DNA of 45,810 nt from JAUPTX01 sp964652835 (GCA_964652835.1 CAZZCB010000006.1:1-45810), one strand, 5' to 3'; shown: positions 8,988 to 18,110, numbered from the stretch's first letter. Notes: generated by a model from the sequence alone, not told the origin. A program made the numbers and translations.

Positions 8988-9904
8988 TGCCAACGATAAC
9001 CATAGGTATCGCAACCTACAATAGACATGCGATATTAAAAAAATGCATAGAGCATATACTAAAGCAAGAAAAAAAACCAGATGAGGTTATTATTGTTGAT
9101 TCAACTCCTGACGAGTTTACTGATTCGTCACTAGAAAGCCTAAAGAAATTTTGCAGAACAACATACCTAAAACAAGCTTCAAAGACCCCCCTACCAAAAG
9201 GAAGGAATATTATTCTGTCCAAATGCTCTACAGATATAATTTCTTTTATAGACGACGATTCTATAGTGAGAAGTGATTTTGTCTTAAATGTAATAAGATC
9301 TTTCATGGATCCACTGGTGGGCGGGGTTACGGGGCCAACAATAAATTCAAATATTAATCTTGAGGCAAAAGTTCGAATTATTCGTGACAATCTACCAAGA
9401 AGTTTTGTCACGCCATGGGGAGATGTATACTCTGACACCAGGAGATGGATTCCTCACAGAAATATTATCTGTGGAAGCATGATAGGGGCAAATATGAGTT
9501 ATCGAAAAAATATAATTCAAGGGGTGGGTGGATTTGATGAAAACTTTACCAACCCATCTTTCAGAGAAGACACAGATCCTCAAATTATGATAAGAAGGAT
9601 GGGATTTAATTTCCTATATAATCCAAATGTTTTTGTAAACCATGTTACCGAACAAGCTGGAGGAATTGAGGATATCGAAGAAAAAAGACGTGAGTATTTT
9701 TTTATGGCAGGTCAAAATCACAGATATTTTTGTGATAAACATTATCCAAAATGGATAACGAGGTTATCATGGATTTTTTTCAACAGAACACCCCCAAACT
9801 TAGTAATCGCAACACTACTTACATTTATCAAAAAAGATAACTATTTGATGTGGCACAAAGGTCTTTGGTTTAAAAATGATACCACTCATCGTGGAAAGGA
9901 ATAA
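8987..9904 (+). CDS. Glycosyltransferase, GT2 family
   Basis: A 305-residue GT-A enzyme without membrane anchors. It begins TITIGIATYNRH, shows EVIIVDSTPD for nucleotide binding and a FIDDDS (residues 88-93) DXD motif, and later GGFDENF and a REDTD acidic block, both usual in GT2 enzymes. The start ATG overlaps the preceding stop, so translation is probably coupled. Its last 35 bases overlap the tail of the convergent kinase-like gene. It is probably a cytoplasmic sugar transferase of the same glycan pathway; donor unknown. Confidence 0.91.
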   Translation: MPTITIGIATYNRHAILKKCIEHILKQEKKPDEVIIVDSTPDEFTDSSLESLKKFCRTTYLKQASKTPLPKGRNIILSKCSTDIISFIDDDSIVRSDFVLNVIRSFMDPLVGGVTGPTINSNINLEAKVRIIRDNLPRSFVTPWGDVYSDTRRWIPHRNIICGSMIGANMSYRKNIIQGVGGFDENFTNPSFREDTDPQIMIRRMGFNFLYNPNVFVNHVTEQAGGIEDIEEKRREYFFMAGQNHRYFCDKHYPKWITRLSWIFFNRTPPNLVIATLLTFIKKDNYLMWHKGLWFKNDTTHRGKE

Positions 9905-11411
9905 GCCCAAGATTTCTAGCGCGAACCTGCTTAATCACAAAAATTGTCTCTCTGTATAAATTTAAAAAAGATATTTTTCCACTCAAAAACATGCTCACTC
10001 TAAATTTCAAGAGCACTGATATTGGAATAAAGAATGGCATCTTGAGACCTCTCTCTTTAACGTTTTGATACTTATTTAATATGTAGATCATTTCCCTACC
10101 CCACCCAGCATGCTTGGCGTATTTTATTGCATCTTTTTTATAACCAATATGATTAAGAATCTTGTAGTAGTCAGCCCAATTAATCATTGAAAGCTCTGCA
10201 AGGAGATGTCCAGAAACCGAAGCCAGGCTAAGTGATTTTGTATCAGATAAGCATACTTGGTTTTCCTCGATATATGAAATAAAACCAAATTCGAAACCAA
10301 GATGGACATCAATTGGTTTTTTTTCTGCCTCGTAAACATCAAATTTTTTGAATGTTTGTTTTATGACACGAGCACCGGTCTTATTTTTATAGTACTGTAA
10401 TAACAGATCAAAGGATTCTTTTTTAAAAGTAACAATATCAACATCACCAGAAAAATCAACTTTTAGAAAGTCGTTTTTTACTAAAATATAATCATTATCA
10501 AAATTATTAATTTCTTTTTTCAGGTATTGGATAGTCCTTTCAAAAATATCAAAAGAAGAAGATGCTATTTGATTAATCTTATGTGCATGACCATCATCAG
10601 CCCAAAGAGAGAGGTTTAGGAGGTTGCGAGCGGTAAGCCAAGTAATCCTATTATAGGAAGCGTGCTTTAAAAGTTTTTCTTTATTTATAACAAATACACC
10701 GTCTTCAAAGTATGAAAGAGAGTTCCTATGAATCATTATATACAAAATAAAATCTAGAAATGAGATATTTCTTTCTGAAAATAAAACATAATCAGTAATT
10801 ACGTTATTGATCTTATTTACAACAACATCCGAGCCCTTGGTAGAATCAACCACAAAAACATTGTAGTTAAGAAATAACTTTTTATAGTTAACTTCTTGCA
10901 ATTTTATAAAATCAATACTGGCCTCTTTCTTTCTCTCAAAAACAACCGGGGCTGACGCGTTGCAGTAAAAATGAATGGTTGCATTGGGTAAAAATCGAAG
11001 CATCCACCCGTGATCCTTCCCCGAATCAATATTTAGCTCAATTACAAAATCGTGGAAAAACCTATCAAATATGACAATATTGTTGTTTTTGTTTAAGACA
11101 GAAAAGATATACACTCTCCAAAAATCACACAGGTAGAAGAATGCTCTAGCTAGTACAAATATGGTGTTTTTCCTATTCCCACTTTGAACTCTTAAATCTA
11201 AAAAAGATGGGTTATACTTGTTAGTTTTTTTATAAAGTTTTTTTATAAAAAGAACTATTTTTGGCCATAAGAAATGTTCTCTCATGGCAATGACAATAAC
11301 CTCACCGCAACCATTTTTATTTAGATATGGTGTTATTGATTTTATATAGGTTGTCTTTCCAGAACCACCAAGTCCGCTAAAAGCTATTGTATGTTTTTTA
11401 TGCGAGATCAT
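9870..11411 (-). CDS. Thymidylate-kinase-like P-loop protein fused to a nucleotidyltransferase-like domain
   Basis: A 513-residue protein from ATG 11411 (MISHKKHTIAF). The N-terminal half is a P-loop kinase: Walker A GLGGSGKTT (residues 13-21) and a DRFFHD motif near residue 116 that resembles the DR motif of dTMP kinases, followed by an ERKKEAS lid-like stretch. The C-terminal half has SGDVDIV (321-327) and PIDVHLGF, which fit the G-x-DxD and later Asp of nucleotidyltransferase-fold enzymes of the kind found in polysaccharide clusters. The tail 450-513 is basic and hydrophobic. It overlaps the flippase gene by 14 bases. No function is established. It may phosphorylate or nucleotidylate a glycan precursor (inference). 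Confidence 0.75.
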   Translation of the reverse strand: MISHKKHTIAFSGLGGSGKTTYIKSITPYLNKNGCGEVIVIAMREHFLWPKIVLFIKKLYKKTNKYNPSFLDLRVQSGNRKNTIFVLARAFFYLCDFWRVYIFSVLNKNNNIVIFDRFFHDFVIELNIDSGKDHGWMLRFLPNATIHFYCNASAPVVFERKKEASIDFIKLQEVNYKKLFLNYNVFVVDSTKGSDVVVNKINNVITDYVLFSERNISFLDFILYIMIHRNSLSYFEDGVFVINKEKLLKHASYNRITWLTARNLLNLSLWADDGHAHKINQIASSSFDIFERTIQYLKKEINNFDNDYILVKNDFLKVDFSGDVDIVTFKKESFDLLLQYYKNKTGARVIKQTFKKFDVYEAEKKPIDVHLGFEFGFISYIEENQVCLSDTKSLSLASVSGHLLAELSMINWADYYKILNHIGYKKDAIKYAKHAGWGREMIYILNKYQNVKERGLKMPFFIPISVLLKFRVSMFLSGKISFLNLYRETIFVIKQVRARNLGLIPFHDEWYHF

Positions 11412-12810
11412 TTTTAAAGTAATAGTAATAAAATTTAATTCTCGTAACAAAATATACGACTGGTAAACCGATGGCCAAGTATTGGAGCCCTGCTTGATAT
11501 AAGAAAAACATAGTAGTAATCAGAATAATAACAGGTATGACTTCTCTTTTGATAAGAGATTTAGTAGAAGACATAGGTAGTTCTCTGAATGCAATAATCC
11601 ACAAGACTGTGCTTGAGGCTAAGTAAAACATAGGCAACCCTAAAAATAGAATATTTTCACCAAAAATAAAAATAAACATGACTAGAATAGCTAGGAACGA
11701 CAGGTTAATTAATCCAATAAAATACGGTCTTCTTTTAAAAAAACTTGTTAGAAGTAGTCCATATGTCAAACTAACCAAAGTCGGCAAGAAAACAAAGGAT
11801 GTTATACCTATAGAGAAAAAGTAACTCGTTATTAACTTATGTGTATCCACAAAAATAATTGGTATGACCACTAACAAAGAAGCTGTGGCAAGAGAAAGAT
11901 AAGGTAAGGTTGTGATTATTGGGAACATAAAAAACTTAGATAATCTATTTTGAAAACCGTCTGTATTTAAAACTTTTGACAAAGGTGGGATATTTGAATA
12001 TGAAAAAACAAAATATGGTATTAAAAGTGCTTGCAGTATTTGAAATACTAGTGAAACAATAGCCACTTCTCCTTCTGTGGTTAAGAAGCTTAAGCAAACT
12101 ATTATTGTCTGAAAAATAAAACTAGAGAATAGTGCCCAAAAAAAACCAAAGCCGAAACCTTCACTAAAGTAACCCTTTATGCTTTTTATATCTGGTAAAA
12201 TAGGCTTAAGATTTTTTATATTGAAGTTATGTTTCTTTAACAAGAAAATAGAGAGGACAAGTGCAGCAAATGAGGATATAGCATAAGATAAAGAAAGCGA
12301 TATAACTGAACCATAGATTTTTAAAGACAGAAATCCAAGCACAAAAGCCAAAGACGCATGTATTATAAAAACCATACCGGATGACCTCATGTCTGATCTT
12401 GATTCCAGAAGGGCGTTAAAAAAATCTTTAATGTAATCAAAAAAAATAGATACCCCGATAACAATAAACACGGTAGATCCGTACGGATAAAACAAAAAAC
12501 CAAGTACACCTAAAATGATGGCCGTAGAACCTAAGACCACTCTCCATGATAAATTTTTTGAAACCTCACTATAATCCAACAAAAGGTGAGAAGAAAAATC
12601 CCTAACCATAGGGCTCAATATGTGGAATAGTGACGCTGGAAGATAAAAAATAGAAATGAAAGCCATAACGATACTTATGGCACCGTAATTTTCAATTCCT
12701 AAATAAATTACAGCCAAGGAAATTATTATTATCTTTGATGCTCTCAAAAAAACCTGCCCAAAAGTAAGCCAGAAAGTATTTGATATGACACTGTGTATCT
12801 TAATATTCAT
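11398..12810 (-). CDS. Polysaccharide flippase (Wzx/MOP superfamily)
   Basis: A 470-residue protein made almost wholly of hydrophobic segments, about 12 to 14, with short basic loops. The N-terminus (SNTFWLTFGQVFLRASKI) and the first pair of helices look like Wzx/RfbX-type lipid-linked oligosaccharide flippases. The role would be to turn the undecaprenyl-linked glycan to the outer face of the membrane. It lies between the small unknown gene 12813-13130 (2-nt gap) and the kinase-like gene (overlap), so it is probably co-transcribed with the ligase gene. Confidence 0.86.
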   Translation of the reverse strand: MNIKIHSVISNTFWLTFGQVFLRASKIIIISLAVIYLGIENYGAISIVMAFISIFYLPASLFHILSPMVRDFSSHLLLDYSEVSKNLSWRVVLGSTAIILGVLGFLFYPYGSTVFIVIGVSIFFDYIKDFFNALLESRSDMRSSGMVFIIHASLAFVLGFLSLKIYGSVISLSLSYAISSFAALVLSIFLLKKHNFNIKNLKPILPDIKSIKGYFSEGFGFGFFWALFSSFIFQTIIVCLSFLTTEGEVAIVSLVFQILQALLIPYFVFSYSNIPPLSKVLNTDGFQNRLSKFFMFPIITTLPYLSLATASLLVVIPIIFVDTHKLITSYFFSIGITSFVFLPTLVSLTYGLLLTSFFKRRPYFIGLINLSFLAILVMFIFIFGENILFLGLPMFYLASSTVLWIIAFRELPMSSTKSLIKREVIPVIILITTMFFLYQAGLQYLAIGLPVVYFVTRIKFYYYYFKNDLA

Positions 12811-12812
12811 TT

Positions 12813-13130
12813 TTAAAGACTAGGTTCATAATTTAAAATATTATCTTTTGCAAATCTAATTTTACTATTTATAAGAGTAATATCTTTTGTTAGTTTTGCA
12901 ATTCTTATAACAACGTCATGAGACTCAGCAACAGTTGGATCAAGATAAACTGCGATATCTAAAAATTTTTCATAGTTTTCAAAATTTGGAAGTTTTTTAG
13001 TATTTTTTTTTACAAAAAACCTCAAAACTCCTGACTTTTTTTCTTTTAAGATATCGGGAAATACTTTTGAGGTATACCCAAAAAATGAAACATTTTTACT
13101 TTTAATAAAATTTTCTATTTCTTTATTCAT
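12813..13130 (-). CDS. Small conserved-looking protein of unknown function
   Basis: A 105-residue, Lys-rich soluble protein with no signal peptide or membrane segment. I do not recognise it. It opens MNKEIENFIKSKNVSFFGYT and has a mid-section YLDPTVAESHDVVIRIA with alternating hydrophobic residues. Gaps of 3 nt upstream (ligase) and 2 nt downstream (flippase) place it firmly in the ligase-flippase operon, which argues that it is a real gene. It may be an accessory or regulatory subunit of the glycan export machinery; that is inference only. Confidence 0.65.
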   Translation of the reverse strand: MNKEIENFIKSKNVSFFGYTSKVFPDILKEKKSGVLRFFVKKNTKKLPNFENYEKFLDIAVYLDPTVAESHDVVIRIAKLTKDITLINSKIRFAKDNILNYEPSL

Positions 13131-13133
13131 AAA

Positions 13134-15290
13134 TTAAAAAACTTTTAGTCCTATCCATTTATCATTTTCAACGTTTGAAATAATTTCTTGTAAATTTGTA
13201 ATTTTATTATAACCATTTTCTAACAACCTCTTCCCAGCAGTAATAAAATTATCTTTATCTCTGTTCGCATAAAAACTCAATAGAAGATTATTATAGATAT
13301 CAAGGTTTGATTCTTTTTTCTTTGCAAATAAGTCATCTTTCAAGATGAAACTTTTTTCAAATTTTAACAATGAATGTTCATAGTTTCCATAAAAATAATA
13401 TAAGTATCCGTAGTCATAATAAAATTCTGGTGTACGAACACCTCTTAGTTCGAGATTTTCCATAATATCAAGACCCTCTTTATATTTTCCACGGTATCCA
13501 AAATTCATCGCCAAAGACCTTGAAGCATTTGGCTTATCAGGGATATATTTTAATAAATTATTTGCAGCCTGTTCAGACTTATTAAAAGAATCTTCATCAC
13601 CGATTGAAGCCGCCTTACTTGAATAAAATGCTAGAATATAACGATAAAAGCGATAGTCTTCTGGTCTTCTAAGAAGGTAATCATCCGCTGCGGTTATTGC
13701 AATATATGATATCTCATCCACGTCAGCTAATTTTTTATCATCTTTTTTGGCATCACCATAAAAACCCTTTATTGTATTTAATAACTCACTTCTTATACTT
13801 GATTGAACATAGGTAAAAGGTGTAAACACGCTAGATATATTTTCTTTTATATAAGTGGCGTTTTGACTTTTCATTATGGATATATATTTTTTATTATGAA
13901 TATATGACGGCAGGCTACCAAAGAATAAAACAAAAATATTCAATAATAAAAGGATAAATAAAACAATCGTTGTAATTAATTTATTATCTTTTACATATTG
14001 TTTTTTTGATTCTTCTGTTTCATAAAAATAAAAAATGGAATAAGACATGATTGCAAAGAAAGACAAGGATGTTGGAAATTGATCGAACAAAAACATTAAA
14101 TGAACCAAAAAAGACGTTCCAAAGAAAAATAGAGGATCTACATTTCCAGACCTTCTTTTATATATTAGAAAGAAAAAGCTTATCCATATTGAAAAATATG
14201 CTAATATGCCAAAAACTCCCGACATAACCAGCGTATCTAAAAATTTGTTATGAGATCGATCAAAGTATGCCTCGTCGTAGTTGTATAATTCTATATTATA
14301 ATACTTATCTAAGGCATATCTTGAATTCTCTAACCCCCAACCAATAAGAAACTTTTTATTATTCTCCATACTAGGGTTTACGGAATCAATACTCGTCTGC
14401 CAAATTAACAAGCGTGATCTTGTTGTATCATCTTCTAAACTTATGTTAGCAATCCTAGAAAACCCTGGAAGAGACTGCCATAAATCAGATTTTCTTGTTA
14501 ATATAAAAACCCCAGAAAATATGGCACAAAAAATTAAAAAAATAACTAGTATTTTTTTAATATTAATTTTCCTCCAAATTAATACTTCTTTTTTAGAAAT
14601 AAAAAGAAAGATAGATAAAATAACGGCTACAAATAGACCTAATAAAGTTCCACGTGTCTCTGTTAAAAATATACCGACAACAGCCAGAATACCGACCAAT
14701 GGCAATATATATTTCCATAAAGTATCTCTTGTTTCTTTGATGACAATCCATGAAGAAGTAACTGAAAAAAGTAAGTAACCTGCTAAAAATGCCGCATTCC
14801 CCATATAAGAACGAACCCTTTCTTCTCCATCAATGAATTGAAAAAAGGCCTTCATTAAAATTATTATTGAGGTAATTACAGAAAGTTTAAAGAACCACAA
14901 CCAGTGTTCTTTTTTAAAAGAAACAACTGATAGAAAGAAAAAAGAATAGAGAGTTATCAGACCTATAAATCCTTCACTTCTCTCTATGTTGCCCCAAAAA
15001 GCCAGATACTTATCTTCAGCAAAAATAACACTTACTCCAGATATTATTACAAAAAACGTAACACTTATAAATACTTTGTTTTTCGCTAAAACATTAATTC
15101 TTTCAAAAAAATCAACTTTGTATTTTTTATTTTTAATAAATTCAAAAATAAAAAATACAAAAGATATAAAAACCAGTATAGAAAAAACAAATACCTTACT
15201 AAAAGTAAATGGCGAAATTAGACCTTTTATAACAACCAATGGAAGAAAGGCTGTCAACATTAACGTAAACCTACTGATATTTAAAAACAT
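13134..15290 (-). CDS. O-antigen ligase/Wzy-type membrane enzyme with C-terminal TPR region
   Basis: A 718-residue protein. I choose ATG 15290 (MFLNISRFTLM) because a TATAAT box sits 6 nt upstream; a longer reading to 15329 would include the promoter. The N-terminal 430 or so residues hold 10 to 12 membrane segments with the large outer loop typical of the Wzy_C family, including an FDRSHNKFLD block. Residues from about 470 onward are soluble, with helical repeats that look like TPRs. Members join lipid-linked glycans to an acceptor (lipid or protein) or polymerise repeat units. Patescibacteria are not expected to have LPS, so transfer to a surface protein is attractive but unproven. The gene heads a four-gene minus-strand operon. 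Confidence 0.87.
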   Translation of the reverse strand: MFLNISRFTLMLTAFLPLVVIKGLISPFTFSKVFVFSILVFISFVFFIFEFIKNKKYKVDFFERINVLAKNKVFISVTFFVIISGVSVIFAEDKYLAFWGNIERSEGFIGLITLYSFFFLSVVSFKKEHWLWFFKLSVITSIIILMKAFFQFIDGEERVRSYMGNAAFLAGYLLFSVTSSWIVIKETRDTLWKYILPLVGILAVVGIFLTETRGTLLGLFVAVILSIFLFISKKEVLIWRKINIKKILVIFLIFCAIFSGVFILTRKSDLWQSLPGFSRIANISLEDDTTRSRLLIWQTSIDSVNPSMENNKKFLIGWGLENSRYALDKYYNIELYNYDEAYFDRSHNKFLDTLVMSGVFGILAYFSIWISFFFLIYKRRSGNVDPLFFFGTSFLVHLMFLFDQFPTSLSFFAIMSYSIFYFYETEESKKQYVKDNKLITTIVLFILLLLNIFVLFFGSLPSYIHNKKYISIMKSQNATYIKENISSVFTPFTYVQSSIRSELLNTIKGFYGDAKKDDKKLADVDEISYIAITAADDYLLRRPEDYRFYRYILAFYSSKAASIGDEDSFNKSEQAANNLLKYIPDKPNASRSLAMNFGYRGKYKEGLDIMENLELRGVRTPEFYYDYGYLYYFYGNYEHSLLKFEKSFILKDDLFAKKKESNLDIYNNLLLSFYANRDKDNFITAGKRLLENGYNKITNLQEIISNVENDKWIGLKVF

Positions 15291-15296
15291 AAAATG

Positions 15297-15302
15297 ATTA
15301 TA
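15297..15302 (-). promoter_or_regulatory. -10 box deciding the ligase start
   Basis: TATAAT on the minus strand, 6 nt before the ATG at 15290. No good -35 is seen. It supports the shorter protein start and a leaderless mRNA. Confidence 0.6.
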
Positions 15303-15320
15303 CACTAAGCTGGAAAAACA

Positions 15321-15346
15321 AAAAACCACCCTTACGGGTGGTTTTT
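15321..15346 (-). terminator. Terminator of the S-layer-like gene
   Basis: Perfect 11-bp hairpin AAAAACCACCC / GGGTGGTTTTT with a 4-nt loop; T tracts on both sides make it bidirectional. It also separates the S-layer gene from the ligase promoter. Confidence 0.9.
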
Positions 15347-15384
15347 TGTAAATTCATTACTGAATCAAGTTAACTAATCTAAGA

Positions 15385-17205
15385 TTAGAAAGCTTGTGTA
15401 ATGATGTTTGTTACATCAGTTCCTGCTACGTTAGTTATCTCTAATCTAACGAAACCAGTTGAAGTGTCAAACTTAGCTGCAAGTGTACAAGTTTTAGTAG
15501 ATCCTTCATCGATAGTGAAGTCACCACCAGAAACTGTTAGACCTGAACAAGTTATAATAGCATCTGTTTCAGTTGCACCTGTAACTGCGTAAGTAAAGTC
15601 TGATGCATCTTCAGCAAATACAACATTTTCTTCAATTGCTTCAACTTTGAATGTAAGTCTGATTGTTCCGTCTGTAGAAGCTTCTACATCTTCATCAGTA
15701 AAGCTATCAGATACAAAAGTAACTGCAGCACCTGAAACTAGAAGAGTGTGATCTTCACCAGTAAATGAACCTGAGGCGTCTAGAGTATCTTCTCCTTCAG
15801 CTTCAATATCAGAACCAGTTACTCCAACACTAACTTTTACTCCTGAGTTGTAGTTTCCATCTTGATCATTAAAGATAGCATAGATTTTTACTTCTACATC
15901 ATCTCCAGCGTCAATAGTGAAATCTTCATCAACATCAACTGTATATGAAGCTGTACCAGATCCGTTTACAATAGAAACTGAATCTAGGTCCGCTTCAAAT
16001 TTGTCTCCGTCGATTTCAATCCATAGAGAGTCGATGACTTTTTCAGCAGCTGAGTCAGCTGTTGAGTCATCAGTAGCACCAACTCCTAGAAGACCGTCAA
16101 CATCGTAGTTAGAGAATGTTACAACTACTGGAATTGTAACCAAAGATATATCTGAAGAATCTTCATCAACATCAAGCTTGAATGCTCCGACCATGAAGTC
16201 GTCAGAATTTTTATTTTCTTCAACCACAAGGTTTGCAGAGTCTGGATCAGCAGATGATGATTTAATAGCTAAATCGTCATCAACGTTTGCATCCTCAAAA
16301 CCAAAAGTTTCTGAATGAGCAGGATCATCAGGAAGAGCTGCTGTGAAAACAACCCCTGATCCATCAACGAATCGTAGTTGAGTTATTTCAACATCCCATT
16401 CTGCGTTGATTTCATCTACTGTAGAAAGTGCCTTAACAGCTACGTAAAGTTTTTCTTCTTCATCTTCTTCTACGATAGCACCATTAAGTTCAATATTTCT
16501 TGAATATTCTCCACCACTCTTTGATAGTTCGTCAGCGTCAATTGAGCCAACTTCTTCATCTCCAAGCATGATTACAACCTCCTCTACGTATCGATCAAAT
16601 CTTGATGATCCTCCACCTGTTAGACCATCAAACATTACTCTAACGTTAGTTATTGCAATGTCAGATCCTTCAGCTTCAACATCAAGTCCTAGAACTTTTT
16701 CTGTTGAATTTTCTTTTACAGCAGATTCAACATCTGTTGTTGTTGAAGTTACAGTAGCATCTCCAGCTCCACCTTGTAGTGAACCTGTGTTTCCTGTTGA
16801 ACCTGTGTTTCCTGTTGAACCTGTTGAACAATTAGCTAACCAAGCCATGTAAGCGTTGTTAGTTTTTGGTCCCCAAGCACCGTCAGCTGTTACACCAAGC
16901 TTTGCTTGTGCCCACATAACTCCTGCTTTAGTTTTTGGTCCGTTTGCGCCATCAGCTACTAGAGCTGGAGCGTATCCTAATTGATTAACTGCTTGTTGAA
17001 CTCCCATTATTCCTGGTAGTCCAAAAGTTGTACAAGAAGAAGCTGTTGAACTTCCTCCTTGCATTGCTGCAATTGTTGCCATAAGCTGATTGATCATAGC
17101 TTGTAGTTCAGCAACAGTTTGTGCTTTCACTGGTGTAGCGAATCCTGCAAACACGAATGCTGCAATCATCACACCTGCGAATGATTTTTTTAATGATTTA
17201 ACCAT
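15385..17205 (-). CDS. S-layer-like acidic surface protein with peptidoglycan-binding-like N-terminus
   Basis: A 606-residue secreted protein from ATG 17205; residues 1-28 are a clear signal peptide ending in PVKA. Next comes a coiled stretch (VAELQAMINQLMATIAAM) and a region with two degenerate peptidoglycan-binding-type repeats (DGANGPKTKAG and DGAWGPKTNNA). A Gly-Ser-Thr-Asn linker follows, then long, very acidic beta-sandwich-like repeats to the end. Codon use is highly biased and uniform, the leader is long, and the terminator is strong, all pointing to high expression. I infer the main surface-layer subunit or a similar abundant cell-surface protein. Its position next to the glycan ligase operon suggests that it may be the glycan acceptor. 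Confidence 0.82.
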   Translation of the reverse strand: MVKSLKKSFAGVMIAAFVFAGFATPVKAQTVAELQAMINQLMATIAAMQGGSSTASSCTTFGLPGIMGVQQAVNQLGYAPALVADGANGPKTKAGVMWAQAKLGVTADGAWGPKTNNAYMAWLANCSTGSTGNTGSTGNTGSLQGGAGDATVTSTTTDVESAVKENSTEKVLGLDVEAEGSDIAITNVRVMFDGLTGGGSSRFDRYVEEVVIMLGDEEVGSIDADELSKSGGEYSRNIELNGAIVEEDEEEKLYVAVKALSTVDEINAEWDVEITQLRFVDGSGVVFTAALPDDPAHSETFGFEDANVDDDLAIKSSSADPDSANLVVEENKNSDDFMVGAFKLDVDEDSSDISLVTIPVVVTFSNYDVDGLLGVGATDDSTADSAAEKVIDSLWIEIDGDKFEADLDSVSIVNGSGTASYTVDVDEDFTIDAGDDVEVKIYAIFNDQDGNYNSGVKVSVGVTGSDIEAEGEDTLDASGSFTGEDHTLLVSGAAVTFVSDSFTDEDVEASTDGTIRLTFKVEAIEENVVFAEDASDFTYAVTGATETDAIITCSGLTVSGGDFTIDEGSTKTCTLAAKFDTSTGFVRLEITNVAGTDVTNIITQAF

Positions 17206-17710
17206 AATATAAATTATCGTTATTAATAAAGAGTGAAGGCTCTGCCTTTTATTGACAGCTCCCACACTTGATCTGTTCTTTATCTTTATATAGATATCGC
17301 TATCTATATAAAGACGCCACCTCGTTCTGAAATTCTCCAGAACATAAGGCATACAATTTATCCAAGATAAATGTGTACCTGCCTTGTCGACACGGCGGAT
17401 ACCGACCAACTGAATTTAAAAAACAAAAACAAATCAGGTAATTTTGTTTACATAAAATTTCTGAATTATTTTTAAGATTAAAACGATTTTTGAAAAAATC
17501 GTAAAACCTATATTTTATTTTCAATGATCAAGTTTCCTCGATAAGAAAAATAAAGGCAATTTATTTTTCAAACCGATGAATAGTTTCTTTCCATATATAA
17601 ATAAGGTCGAAACTACTCGGACTCCATTTTAACTTCTTGGGGCCAAAGACTCCAAAAAGCTTTGTGGATAACCTGGCGGGACTTCAGGCTTTAAGACCAA
17701 CTTCCCGCCG
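17206..17710 (-). promoter_or_regulatory. Long structured 5' leader of the S-layer-like gene
   Basis: About 500 nt without a credible gene. Hairpins on the minus strand include a 13-bp perfect stem with a GCGA (GNRA) loop (17284-17313), GTTCTG/CAGAAC (17324-17343), a 7-bp stem at 17356-17372, ACGATTTTT/AAAAATCGT (17483-17502) and a GGCGGGA/TCCCGCC pair right at the predicted transcript start. This resembles the long stabilising leaders of S-layer mRNAs. Confidence 0.55.
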
Positions 17711-17711
17711 G

Positions 17712-17739
17712 ATACTATATAATCGCATATTTTGAGCAA
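17712..17739 (-). promoter_or_regulatory. Candidate S-layer gene promoter
   Basis: On the minus strand TTGCTC (17734-17739), 16 bp, TAGTAT (17712-17717). The transcript would start near 17705 in the GGCGGGA hairpin. Confidence 0.45.
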
Positions 17740-17931
17740 AATTACAATAGAACAGGGTTCTAAGGCGAGTTTTACAAAATACATGCGATACAGTAATAAA
17801 GACGAGGTAAAAGATGTTTTATTACAAAATAGTGAGTAATTTATAGCTCTATCTACTTTTAAACATAATATTATTTTTTGTCAATAAAACCTCTCTTACT
17901 TTTTCATTACCAAAAAGTAAGCAAAAGGCTA

Positions 17932-18110
17932 GACCCACACTTCACACCTAAAAACAATAGATTTTAAGCCAAGAAACTGATGAACTTGCTTGATAAAGAA
18001 GTATTTAGATACTTCTTTACTAAGCCTCAAACAGCATCAGTTTCTAAGGCAAAATACTATTGTTTTTTCATCCCGCCGTGGCGGGACGAGCGGTGTTCTC
18101 GTGTAGGGTC
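17932..18110. ncRNA. Possible rod-like structured RNA, about 180 nt, unassigned
   Basis: Nested perfect stems lie on one axis: GACCC (17932-17936) with 18106-18110, ACAC (17937-17940) with 18101-18104, ACACC (17944-17948) with 18092-18096, AAAAACAATAG (17950-17960) with 18057-18067, AGAAACTGATG (17972-17982) with 18035-18045, and AAAGAAGTAT (17995-18004) with 18009-18018. A side hairpin TCCCGCC/GGCGGGA lies at 18071-18086. The length and rod shape recall 6S RNA, but I see no 6S-specific sequence, and the strand is uncertain. A non-autonomous inverted-repeat element is an alternative. Confidence 0.4.

Noticed and set aside
17300..17524. Coding extension or separate small gene upstream of the S-layer-like protein
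   Set aside because: The signal peptide at 17205 marks the real start, and the upstream stretch is dense in hairpins.
17718..17723. Plus-strand TATAAT as promoter of the rod-like RNA
   Set aside because: No -35 at 16-18 bp and about 200 nt away from the RNA; kept only as a weak possibility.
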